Below, in pieces: positions 38,576-49,916 of a DNA stretch of 64,000 bases. The notes under the pieces are model-generated. The model made no database searches. It was given only the letters and a program-made list of their open reading frames with translations, and was not told the origin of the DNA. The position numbers and the translations under genes are program-made. This DNA comes from Acanthaster planci (lineage: Eukaryota; Echinodermata; Asteroidea; Valvatida; Acanthasteridae). The DNA lies in the NCBI RefSeq assembly GCF_001949145.1, contig NW_019091375.1, positions 1,723,633 to 1,787,632 on the forward strand, written 5' to 3'. Position 1 is the stretch's first letter. Each line of letters begins with the position of its first letter.

Positions 38576-41004
38576 ATGCACAAATTCCTGGCGGTCGTGG
38601 TGCTGTTGTCGCTGGTCGTGGCCGTGACGAGTGAGTCGGAGGAGTCAAAGCGGGGAAGGAGTTGTGGGTGAGTCAGTCTTGGCCAGTTCACGGTAAAAAT
38701 TCTGGTTATTTTTATTTCTTTGCCCATTGTTGGGTACCAGGTGAATTGCCTAACTTGGACAAACAAATTACCCGACCGCGTTGATTCTCTCCTGATATAT
38801 GGGCAAACTTGTTTCAATTAACCCGGTTGTGGAAATTTTTATTTGTAGAACAGCTGCCATTTCGTACCCGGCGTTATTCTCTTTTTAATCGATAGTTAAG
38901 CGATTCACCCGGTACCCAATGTTGGGCACCAAAAAAAATATATATAATATCCCATCTTTTTCACGATGTTGAAGCCGACCCAATACATGCCAAGATTGTA
39001 GCTAAAGACAGTGACAACACGACGTCGACGACGATGACTGAAGGAGCAGATGTCAAGGATGAATGACAAAAACGGTCCACCCAGAGACGCAGTCAAGCTA
39101 GTGCTGATTTCTCAAAGTGTACTCAACCTTTTTTTCCCTCACTTTCAGAATGAGAGCTGGCAATAGAGGATCCCAATGCAAAAGTAACACATCGTTTATA
39201 AAAAGAATTTTCGATGCATACAAGCGAGGGTAAGTTACTCCCATCCACACACAGTTTCCATATCCAAACCTGAAAGTCGGCTTGTTTTCATAAGTACAGA
39301 CTGATTGAGACCCAAAAGGATAGAGATAAGATATCTTAATAGGTTTTAGGAAGGTTGTAGCACCTACGTACCTGGCCCTCCTCGGCGTTACTTGGTGTTT
39401 AGGCCAAAAAAGTCTCCGGTTTCTGGGCAAGGGCTGGCTCTAAAAGTGGTGAGGCGACTCATTTTTGGCGACTCATTTTTGTCGTTTTTTCTGCCCCTCA
39501 CCTTTCCCTTCCTTCTAATTTAGACTGCTCCCAGTTTTTACTGTTTGAAAGAGTTTTCAGCTTGTAGATGTACACAGGATACAAGACCACCTCGTTTGTC
39601 TGGTTCCCAAAAGTAAATGTATGGTACACAAAAGATATCATCTAAAGTGCCCGACTAAAATGTATGGGGGGCCTAGAGGGACTCCTTTACTCTACATGTT
39701 ACTCAACCGTACTCCATCTAAAAACACGTTAAAATTATGCAGTGGCAGGATTCCAGTCGATCAAGCAAGTTTGGCAGCTCTTGAACATCGTATTATACCA
39801 AATAAGAAACGTCTTAGTTTGCCGACGCTTGGGTCCACGGCGACGCGCGCGCTGACCAGAAACCGGAAGACTTTGTTTATGAACACGACGCATTGTCTCC
39901 CAATGTCGCGGCCTACGTGAAGATCACAGTTACTGTTCTGCAAGATAAATTTCGACGTCAACGTTTCACATCGAAATTGCAGCTTCCTAAAGTGGAATTA
40001 CAACATCTCCTGGTATGGATTTAAAAGTGCCGACTGAAATAGCTGCGTTTTGTTTCCGTGTGGGTGAAAACTATGCCATTGTACCTTAAGCTTGCACACT
40101 CCATCCGAATGACAACTGCAGACCGTGAGGGCGCCCGCCTAATCGGTCGCTGCCTGTTTTCTTGAGTAAATGGCACGCCCCCAGTTACAGTAACATTCCA
40201 TACGGACGCAATAACAGCATTCAGATCGTTTTATTGACACAGATAGTTATCATTATAGGAGCTAGATTAATCAGTCGGCAATTCTGGGTTTGCCTTTGGA
40301 ATTAGAGTGTTTTTTTTCCAAACCAATCTACGAAAACCATTAATGTCATGAAATATATGTGTAAAAAAGGTGAAGTCTATTTTTCGTCCAAGTTACTTTT
40401 CGGGAGATCTGTCATTAGAAATAGTTCGTTTTCACAAGATGCATCTTTCAAGTCCGTTTTTCCGAGATATAAAAAAAACAGCTTCAGTGTTGCAACGAAA
40501 AGAAGTAGATATAGTTACTAGTTAAGGAAACAGGATTGAAATCGTCAGCTTCCATGAAAATTCCTCAGATGGAGCTAATTCATTATTCCAACAGCACATG
40601 CCCAATGGTCATTTGGGAACACCGGTACGCGAGGTCTGCGCTATCAGAGTAGCCGTATGTTCACGAATGACCTTGCTTTCTTGGAGTACCGAAATGGCTG
40701 TCCCCTTCCAACTGTTGATAATTTGTTTAGTTGTGACTGTTGAGCGGTCACACCTGTCCCATCTAAAGAAAAACATACCTTACTGCCATTGCCCATGCCA
40801 GAATGATACCAGAATGATGATAATTTAACTCAACGTTCTTGAACTTATTCCAGCGGTGTGGCCCCGGATACACCCGAGGAGCGCGACTGGGCAGAACTGG
40901 AGGCAGAGCGGCGGGGGAAGGACGCCGACACGGTACAGGAAAAACTCCGACTCCTAAACGAATTACTCGAGGAGTTGGACCTCTACGACAACAACATGAA
41001 GTAA
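38576..41004 (+). CDS. Secreted two-cysteine peptide precursor, gene 1 of a three-gene cluster (3 coding exons)
   Basis: Coding exons are 38576-38667, 39149-39229 and 40854-41004, with GT-AG introns (donors GTGAGT and GTAAGT), both in phase 2. The product is 107 residues. Residues 1-19 form a hydrophobic signal peptide, probably cut near VTS|E. A short acidic stretch then leads to a Lys-Arg site followed by G-R-S-C. The first Cys is residue 30 and the second residue 41 (C-x10-C). SNTSFIKR follows, carrying an N-x-S sequon and a dibasic pair, and another Lys-Arg ends exon 2. Exon 3 encodes an acidic 49-residue tail with a leucine-rich amphipathic helix and ends NNMK. I chose this start because an upstream in-frame ATG lies before an acceptor-like pyrimidine tract (38530-38548). 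Exons 2 and 3 closely match gene 2; exon 1 does not. I do not recognise the family. A secreted peptide precursor is well supported by conservation between copies; its function is unknown. Confidence 0.8.
39400..39505 (+). repeat. Dispersed repeat C, copy 2, in intron 2 of gene 1
   Basis: AAAAGTCTCCGGTTTCTG, then GGCTCTAAAAGTGGTG, GGCGACTC and CTGCCCCTCAC parallel the copy at 32366-32450. Within it GGCGACTCATTTTT is repeated in tandem with small changes. Confidence 0.65.
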
Positions 41005-44000
41005 AACCCCGAGCGTCGCCGGCCAAGTTCAGACCCTTCATTTTGCGATCCCCTCTGAGAAAGTACCATGTTTTTTTTTTTGTTTTTTTTTGCCAGCGGG
41101 AAACTTTCGAACCCATGCATCGATTTTAACATTCGTTTTTATGGCGGGTTTTTCGTTTAAACAGCATTTGTCGTTTGAAGATACATCATTCTGATTTGAT
41201 GCAAGGAGTCGTTCTACCAGAATATCTTTTAATATTTTGGTTTCCTTTTAGGATTTTGTCGAAATTTGCAATGATAGCCTTTGGTGTACATACTCTAACG
41301 GAAACGTAAATGAAGCATTGTGAAGTATTTGACGATGACTTAAAAGTCAGCACGTATCCTTATTTTCCTTTGTCGTGTATATTCATGCTATTCCTTGTTA
41401 TTAACATGCTTTTGTATTGTGCTGCTTTTCATTCTGTCCTGTCAGTCTGGTTTCCAGATCGAACAATTCTTACCAGAAGGTATGCCTGGTATCCATCTAT
41501 TTCATTTTGACAAGTCCGAAAGGAATCGGTCTTTTTGATAGAATACTAAGGTCCAGATTAAACTTCCAGAGGTTTTGACCCATTATTGGAATGTTGTTTT
41601 TTCCACGTGTAGCGAGAAGTACATTTTCCGATTAAGGCAAGGGAAGCTCCTTCAAAATATAAGAGCCCTTTAGACCGGAGCACGGTGATTTGCCAGTGCT
41701 CAGCGGTCGACACCGTCGATGGCTCTTGCTTATGATAAGCACTGTTTTGGTGGGTGTAATTTCAATGGGTTTATTTTACATCTTAATGTCGGTCATGTCT
41801 GTTTGTCGATTTCCAGAAGGGTTTCAGCTTTAGTCAAGCCCCACACACCTGTCGGCCAAATCGAACACCCTTTTACGATGGCCTTTTTGTGGAGCACAAC
41901 ATTTATATCTTGTATGGGGCCTCTAAGATCAGGATGGTTATACTTTATCTGCGATTGATCAAGACCTTTCGGAATTGTCGGACAGTGGAACCGGCTGCTT
42001 GCACATTGAGTGTTGCTTATTCACCACGATATCCCACACGGACTTGCATTTAAAAAAATATTCTTTCACGCAAGTCCAATCTCACATTTATTTCATGTCT
42101 GTCAGTACTAACTATGCGTAGAAGTTGATACATAGGTGGGCATCATCCTGTGTCCGAAACGGGCTTCCAGAGCTACGGCTAGGTCTACTGTCTGCGCGTC
42201 TCCACGTACTTTCAATGGAGAGAAGACCTAGACCTAGCTCTAGACAACGGGTTCGGATGCAGCCTAAGTGTTTCAAAGCCGGTGTCAACTCGAATGATGA
42301 ACTGAACTCAATAACTGCATTATTCAGTCTTGTTTGTTGCTAGAATTCTATCGTGGTTTGTTGTCAGCGGAGCAAAAATATGGGTGTTCCAAAATGACTC
42401 AACGAAAGTCAAATGAAGACAATATCATTGCACGCAGCCGATGAACAAAATATGACACAACAGAAAAGGATCTGAATGTTTGTCGCCACCGTGTGTCTCA
42501 ATAGTCTCCGGTTCATGCCGTATGTGTGCAGTTTCATGTTCACAAACTTGTTGCTGCTGGTGAAAGAGCTCTTTATCTGGTCTTATGCAATAAGATAAAT
42601 AAGTGGGGACTAAACATGCCGTTTACGTATCACTCTCACGATGCACAGAGATGGAACCAAGCTGGCGCCGCCCATACAAACTGCGCCTGTTAGTGATAGC
42701 CTCGTTCTCGTCGATGGAAGTATAGCGCCACGCAGCGATGCACCACATTCCTTAGTAACGCACATGTGCACGCAGTGTTTTTACTTCATTACTAACATGG
42801 CATAGGCGTCACTGCTGACCTCGTGAGTTTTGGGTTCGATTCCCGGAAGCGCTGTGTGGCATAGATTCTTTTTCGTTTTTGTATTATCTTGTTTTTCTCT
42901 CCTGTTTCACAGCTTTAAAGGAAATTTGAAAAATTGAAAAAATCCAACATTTCAGTGTGCAGTTATTTGATTTGATTTTAAAATTTCTGGCTCCAGTGCA
43001 AGGGAAAGTGAGAGCAACATTGCATAAGTCTGGTTCCTGACCTTACAATACAATGCTGATGCGTGCTCATTACCAGATGGCAACGAGGCTGCCACTAACT
43101 ATTTTCTTCCAGCTACTTAACACACGTATTATAAAGCTTTGTTTTCTAAAGAGACTTTATATTAAACTTTTGTTTTGAATTACTTTCCTATATAGCTGAA
43201 ATACGATATCATCATGATTGGATATGATTGCCGATTGTTCTATTAGTCTATCTAAGAAAATCAAACCTGTGAGCAACTGTTTATTCTAATAAATGCTGGT
43301 TTTAAGGTGGCGTTTTTAAAATTAGTTATACAAATGATTATGACGAGGTCGTGCGTTATTAAGCTGTCAGGTAAATAGAATCAATGAAGTGCCGATGTGG
43401 TTTAATCCACCGTTCATTTAAGTGTAAACTTGAGTCTTTACTTTCTTTTGTTAGTAATGAACAATTAGTGGACTGAAAAGATGATAAAATGCATGAGGAT
43501 TGTTATCCTTTTATGTACAGATCATAACGGCAGGTGTTTTTGGGAAGTAGAGCATAATTTTCACCCGAGCAGTGTTTCACATTATGCATGTATTTCTTAC
43601 CGCTGCAACACACTGAACTATCAGGTTTTCATCTTGTTTTGTTTGCTGCACAGATTATCAACAAGACATTCGGGTTTTACCATTGTTACAACAAAAAGAG
43701 ATCGAAACAATTTTGAGGTTGTGAGTATCGTTACGTGAGGGACGCAGAGCGGTGTTTGTCCTAAACAGATGCAGCAGTATAGAACCGGGGAACCCCCAAG
43801 GCTCTGAAAAACGGGTCAAAGGGAATTCATTCACGAGCGAATGTCTTAGCTTGCACTTATAATTTTTGTCACGGGAAAGTGCCAATGCAACGTTTTCCTA
43901 CTGGAAAAAAAAGTAGCCTGGTCACGGGTATCTTAAGTGCAGATCATCACTCTGCGGGTCACTGCTGTCTTCAAGGAACCAGATCAGCTGGATCGTTAAT

Positions 44001-45304
44001 CACGCTCTGAATGCTTGTGTTCATCTGCAATTGCGTTTGGAAGGAATTGAATGAAATCTACTCAGAGCCTGTGAAATACCAACTCAACGAAAGTGAAGGT
44101 GACCAGTCTATTTACCACCTCGTGTGCTAACTGGTGTCTGGTGCCCTGATTTATTTTCTAAGAAGGTGGAATTGCTAGGCAGTATAGACAGTTCAAAGAT
44201 TGAAACCAGTGTGGTTATGGCAAATCACGAATCGGATAGGTCTTACTTTACTTTCTCACATCCTGTTACCGAAAATGTACATAAGAGGTGAATAAAGACA
44301 TATGATTATATCCAAACAGCAGCTGGTAGATATGTAAAGATTAGTTCATTGCGTCATCTGTGTCGATTACATATAAATTCATCGTTAATTATTGCAGCGT
44401 TCGAGTCTGTGATTCTACTGTGCCCTTTACGGTGGCCCCGACGTACCATGGGTGGGCCCGATAAGCTTATTTTAAGAATTTTAAGAACGTGTAATTATCA
44501 ACAAATACGTGTGGGCATATTGGTATTTGAAAATCCCAAATTCTGTCCTTTGCCAAACATCACGACAAACCATAAAACCGTCCTTGGTGCACAATGTTGA
44601 CGAGAGACATAGTTTTCGACTTAAAAATACGTGAGAAGTCTCGACCATATTTATAGACTGTTTGGATTTTTTCGGAACACCATCAATTAGCTGCAAGAAT
44701 ACAAAAATCCTAGCATAAACTTACGTAGCAAGAAATGGTCAATGCTATGGCAAAAGAGGGCGCTCTCCAATACTGCCGAGAACAACTCCCAGACACATTC
44801 AAGGGCGCTGTTTGTAGCTGCCACTTCTTAAATTTGGCTTCGTTGTAGATATTTTAAATCGTACTTTTTCTCCATTTTTCCTAGCCATCAACATTTGCTA
44901 TGTATTTCTTGTAATTGGTAAGACTTTCGTAGTTTTTCTGTCGTATTTTTAATATTTTAATGGTAGCTGTAACTTTGATTTCCAACTAGTACTGTTGGTC
45001 CGGCATTGCCTCTCTAGCTGTGTATGGACGAGTATCATGACCGCCATGATTCTGCGTGAATGTCTTCGACGTTAACTCGTAGTATTATTCTGTGTCACCT
45101 GTATTCAACCAATCGGATTCCTTAAGGATACCAAGACTACCAGAGATGGTAGTTATGTAAGACTACATTTTGGAATGCACCCCCAGCAGTTCACTCAGGG
45201 GGTTGTTTAGTGCAGAAGCTGTCCCGTCCGGTGCCATCTAAGATGGCATTAGTTAAATGGTCCAAAATATGGACAAACTAGTCTGGTTATACCTGGTCAT
45301 GACC
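41005..45304. other. Downstream of gene 1, no further gene supported
   Basis: Just after the gene 1 stop the sequence aligns with the gene 2 3' flank (TAAAACCC, then GTCGCC / ATCGCC and GGCCA / AGCCA). The rest has only short ORFs, the hairpin at 42169 and a B-box-like GGGTTCGATTCCC near 42832. Confidence 0.5.
42169..42244. repeat. Hairpin-forming inverted repeat, arms about 22 bp
   Basis: AGAGCTACGGCTAGGTCTAC and GAAGACCTAGACCTAGCTCT pair with a small indel across a loop of about 31 nt. The geometry is like a miRNA precursor, but there is no further support. Confidence 0.45.
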
Positions 45305-47346
45305 CTCCGCAGGGCACACTAATGATGCTCCTTTCCCACTGTATACCAACAAACTGTCTCTTGCTAATGACATAGGTAGCTTTTTTGAGAAGAAAATATC
45401 AAATATCCATGTTAGGCTTGATAATTTAACTTCAGCCGTAGCAAGCCGAACTTCTCATCCAGTACCTGATTCGCCTTTGTCGTGTTGCATCTTGATTGAT
45501 CGATTTCAACCACTAAACAGGTCACAGGTTGAAGAACTTGTGAAGTCCACAAAGAAATACTTACTTCCGGTTATTACCCGGATTATCAACTCTTCCTTAG
45601 AGTCTGGTGTATTTCCAAGGGACCAGAAAGAAGCTTTGGTCCGCCCTTGTTGAAGAGAGGTACCTCGATCCGATTTTAGAAAATTAACGACCGATTAGTA
45701 ATCTCCAATTCATTTCTAAACTGACAGAGAGAGCTGTGTGTAATCAGCATTACTCCCACATGTCAACATTCTCTGTTTCCAGATTTTCAATCGTCTTACC
45801 AAAAGTATCATAGCGCTGAGACGGCTCTCATGAAGGTCAAGAGTGATATACTGCTGAAAATGAACTCTCAGCATGTCATTTTGCTTGTTCTTTTGGACTT
45901 AAGTGCTGCCTTCGATACAGTTAATCACTCCAGTCTGTTGCAACGTTTAGAATCTAAAGTCGGGATATCTGGTAAAGATCTGGCCTGGTTTTCATCTTAT
46001 TTATCTGGCAGAAGCCAACGTATTTCCATTCAGGGTACTCTGTCAGAGAAATTTGACCTAAACTGTGGTGTCCCTCAAGGGTCTTGCTTAGGACCACTTA
46101 CGGTTTATGCTTCTGAACTATTTGACATCATTGAAGACCATTTGCCTGATGTTCATTGTTATGCACACAACACACAGTTGTATTAATCATTTAAACTTGA
46201 TGACACTTCCTGCCAAACTGCTCCAGCTACAATGAAAACTTTGGACATTAGAAATTGGATGCCGCAAGACAGGCTTATGACCAATGACGCTAAGTGTGAA
46301 TTCCTGATCATTGGAACCAGGCAACAGTTGCAGAAAATAAACATTTCCAACGTCACGGTGAGCGATTCTGTAACCCCTCCATCCACGTGCGTCAGGAATT
46401 TGGGATCATGGTTTGATTCAGAAATGACAATGGACACCCACATCACTAAGGCTTGTTGTGCAGCATTTGTCCACCTTAGGCGCATCGGTAAATTCCTCTC
46501 TCCCGATTCGCTTTTCAGTGTTAATTCATGCATTGGTGACCAGCCGTCAGGAATACTGTAATAGTCTTTTGTATGGCGGTTTGTCCAGAATGCTGCAGCT
46601 AGACTTCTAACGAATACACCCAAGTTACCACACATTCACCAATACTGTATCATCTTCACTGGTTACCTGTTTTGTGCAGGATCAACTTCAAAATCATCCT
46701 GTTAACATACAAAGCCATCCATGGTCTTGCTCCTAGATACTTAATGAATCTTGTCATCATTAGAAGGGGTCTAGATATCATCACAGGTCAGCAAAGTAAG
46801 TTACCCATTGGTAAAACGCCACCTACTCTTGGTGACAGGGCATTTGCAATGGCTGCTCCTAAATTAAGGAATGCCTTGCCATGGCACATACGGTGCCAGC
46901 AGAGCCTTGCCGTTTTTAAATTTAAAGTGAAAACTGACCTTTTTAATGTTGCATTTGCACAGTGATATTGCACTGCAAGATTCTTGATTTTATTAGTTTT
47001 ATTTAGTAAGGTTATTGTTATCATTAAGTTTAACATAGTTTTAACTGTGATTCATTATTTTAATGTCACCGTGTTTGGTATAATTACTTTTCTGTTATCG
47101 TAGGTAGGGTTAGAGGCGTCTGTCCCCGGGAAAGATCAGGACATCACCGATGCCAGCAGGGTTGGGTTCTCCGGGTGGACGGGGCAGACATATCCCCCTA
47201 CAGCGGTTTAGGTACTAGCGGAGTGACATTCATGTATCCTTTCATTTCTTAAATCCATTATTTTTTTACGTTAACTTGTACTGCGCCTTTGATCATTTTA
47301 TGGAAATGGCGCATTATAAATTTTCAATTATTACTATTATTATTAG
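45305..47346 (+). mobile_element. Decayed CR1/jockey-type LINE, 5'-truncated
   Basis: Pieces of a non-LTR retrotransposon ORF2 read in shifting frames. 45310-45660 gives the region before the polymerase core (LLPVITRIINSSLESGVFP). 45830-46186 covers the palm: LLDLSAAFDTVNHS, then GVPQGSCLGPL, then YAHNTQLY where an active copy has the catalytic FADD or YADD. 46232-46561 and 46672-46965 give the connection domain and C-terminus (DRAFAMAAPKLRNALP). The 3' end has the family-style tail (TGCGCCTTTGA, GGCGCATTATAAATT) and an ATT repeat ending near 47346. Stops, frameshifts, a deletion before the palm and loss of both catalytic Asp residues make it inactive. It lies between genes 1 and 2 in the same orientation. 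The clade call rests on motif recognition. Confidence 0.85.
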
Positions 47347-48540
47347 TGTAGCGGCCCGGCCGCCCCTGAAGGGGGAATTGGAGGCCAGGCAGGCAAAAAG
47401 AAAGTTTAGCAGGCACTGAAAGATTTGGGTGTTCAAGTGGACTGGATTTCTTTTATTTCGCCATCACTATAATCACAACTGCTTGGACAATTAAACCGGT
47501 GCCAATGTATGTGATTCCCGGCCGAGCCATCACGACGTCCATCCACCCAATCGTCTCGCATTGCACTCTCGAAAAAACCTTGCAACCCCGCCCGACTTCA
47601 GTGCCATGCCGCCAAAAGTATCACATAGTAGGCCATTTCCGGCCGACGGGCAAGACCTATAGAAAATCCTTGTACTGTACATGTACATTTTGTGCACGAG
47701 GGCCCAATCACGACTTGAAGACGTAAAATTTCCTGTACAAGGACAAAAACAGCTTTTACGGCGGCTGTTCCTTTCCAATATTATAACAGTCAAAAAACAG
47801 CCGTTGAATCACCTCTGCCCGGCATTTTGAAAATCTCGTACTTCTCTCACGGTCAAACAACTTTTTCATTAACTACTGCAGTTGTACTTTTCTCGTGTAA
47901 GCCTTGTTAAGTTCAGTAATGATGAGGCTTAACCGAACACGATAACTGAATCAAATTGTTCATTATCGCTTCGGTTTGCGCAACTCAGTTTGCCACCTAA
48001 ACCGACTCTGTAAATTACACCATAATTTGTTGCGTAAGTCGAGGACCGGCGCAGTGCGTAACTTTCGTGAAATCGGTCTTAATTTGTTGCGTAACTTACG
48101 CAATAAAATATGGCGTAAGTAAAGTTACACTATTTCGTAAAGTTGGGTGAAATCGGATGCTGCTAGAAGCGAATCGGGAAAACAGAAGTCCGTTTCCGAA
48201 CCACAAGCGAACGGTGAAAAGTCAAAGAAAAGTCTCCTGGAAAGAAAATACAAAAATTAAATGTGGCAAGACATTAAGCTCCTTTTGTGGTAGTAAAAAT
48301 GCAGAGAAGTAGAAAAATCCATGGTACAATAAGTTCAACCTGCTATTTTTCTTATTTTGATGTTAGTAAAGCAGATGTCCATTTTAAGCCTCCATACATC
48401 TGAAAATGTTGTTTTATTCTCACGTCTGGCATTCCTGCACTTGTAAGTTGTAAGCATGGGCGCACCGTCGAGCAATATTACAGTTAACATTAGGCAGGCC
48501 CACTACGTACGTTCTGCCTCCATGGTTCAACCAGCTGGGG
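47347..48540. other. Between the LINE and the foldback element, no gene seen
   Basis: At 48020-48140 TTGTTGCGTAA and its variants recur, with a palindrome TTGCGTAACTTACGCAA near 48089. This may be a decayed element. Confidence 0.5.
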
Positions 48541-48768
48541 CCAATTTCATAGAGCTGCTTAAGCACAAAATTTGCTTAAACGCGAGAAAACCTTGCTTGA
48601 TAAATCAGGTTACCAGCCCAAACTCCATGTGATGTATATTGTTTTGGGATTGCATTTAACTGTTTTTGGGTTAGCATGACAATAAGTTTTAACTGGTAAC
48701 CATTGTTTACCAAGCAAAGTTTTTTCCTGCTTAAGCAAAGTTTGTGCTTAAGCAGATCTATGAGCACT
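48541..48768. mobile_element. Foldback element with CATAGAGCTGCTTAAGCAC-type ends
   Basis: The left arm (CCAATTTCATAGAGCTGCTT then AAGCACAAA) and the right arm read inverted (CTCATAGATCTGCTTAAGC) pair over about 70 bp, including a GGTTACCAG block. From memory, this sequence style is common in sea-star genomes, which makes it the best taxonomic hint in the window, but I could not check that. Confidence 0.75.
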
Positions 48769-49200
48769 GTTTATCAGTCTGTGGTTGATAATTAACGACA
48801 GCCTTGGCTTTATCTGATGACACGCTGGCAAAGTTTACTTTTCGGCTGACCAGTGCGGGGGCGGGTAGAGTTTTGGGGTACGCTGTAGACCTACGCTGTC
48901 ACCAAACACAACGATAGGACATGGATAGGACTACCTCACGAGGTGTACCCAACCGTGCATACTAGAGATGGATTGACGCTGGAAATCGTCTCCCATAGCT
49001 GTCAAGCGGCGCTGAGATAAAGAGGAAACCGTCATGATCAGCGTCAGGAATAAACCTTGAGCAAAACCTATCTCTGCTTTGGTCACATTACAGCTTCAGG
49101 GTCTCTCACCACATTACAGTGTAAGAATCTGCTGACGTTCCGTACTTGGTAAGTCATTTGACAACCACGGACTAGATTATTATCGATTACCTGTATTACG

Positions 49201-49209
49201 TTTATAAAA
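49201..49209 (+). promoter_or_regulatory. Possible TATA box upstream of gene 2
   Basis: TTTATAAAA lies in otherwise ordinary sequence about 670 bases before the exon-1 acceptor of gene 2. Some 28 bases downstream is CAGCT, a plausible initiation region. It would fit a short non-coding first exon. A weaker CTTATAGA with a nearby CAGCT is found upstream of gene 3 (minus strand, 58072-58079). This is inference from spacing only. Confidence 0.25.
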
Positions 49210-49869
49210 CGCAGTGCACTCCTCCGTCTCAGCTTAACTGGAGCCAGAGATAAGTCTGGGTATCGAAAATAAAAGCTCGTTTTGTTTCAGGAAAGGAAAC
49301 GTCTTGGTTTCTTCGTTGCGCACTGCCAGATCAATAATTCCTTATTGTCATGAAGGGGATGCGTATTTTGTCGCCGTTTGTGCACAACTTTTATGCAATA
49401 TGACGAGTAAGAAGCACCGCACTCGAGCGAGGACGAAACCGAGTTTCCGGGGGGATTTCTTTTGGGAGGAGGCAAAAATTTGTAACATTTTTTGATTTAA
49501 CCTTTTGCGGACTTTCCAAAGGGGCCAGGCTCATTACTTTGGAGCTCTTGAATTATGGGGTAAAAGGAAATTAACAAAATAACCGCCTTTCATTTTTAGA
49601 AAACGGAACCTTTGGGGGCGTGGCCCCTGTTCAGTGACCTCCCATCTTCCCTTGCAGTTTAGTTCATGACACCACTGCATAAATTGTGAAGTAAATATTA
49701 ACACCCTCGTGTTTAACTGCCACCTGACCTTTGACTCGTAACACAAGCTCACGCCCATGTGATGAACCCGCCCCAGAACACTGCTATCCTCAAAGCTGTG
49801 GTTTGCAAACATACTGACAGACCGTGGCATACTATTTGAATCGGAAAATCTCTCCCTTTTCCCCTCCAG

Positions 49870-49916
49870 GTTTGCCTATTTGTTGTCTCGTTCTCCACTA
49901 TAGGAGACACGCCATC
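49870..49916 (+). other. 5' UTR stub of gene 2 behind a candidate splice acceptor
   Basis: CCCCTCCAG precedes position 49870, and the 47 bases up to the ATG align with the same segment of gene 3 (both begin GTTTGC and contain TTGTCTC). The shared acceptor and UTR support a non-coding first exon further upstream. Confidence 0.5.

Noticed and set aside
40763-41116. ORFs on both strands over exon 3 of gene 1
   Set aside because: Shadow frames of the G+C-rich exon; the correct frame is fixed by the splice phase and the match to gene 2.
42792-42862. B-box-like sequences near 42832, 54931 and 55788 as SINEs
   Set aside because: No convincing A box at the right distance, so I do not list them as features.
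46183-46635. Minus-strand ORF of 150 residues, the second longest in the window
   Set aside because: It is antisense to the LINE reverse transcriptase fragments and has no domain of its own.
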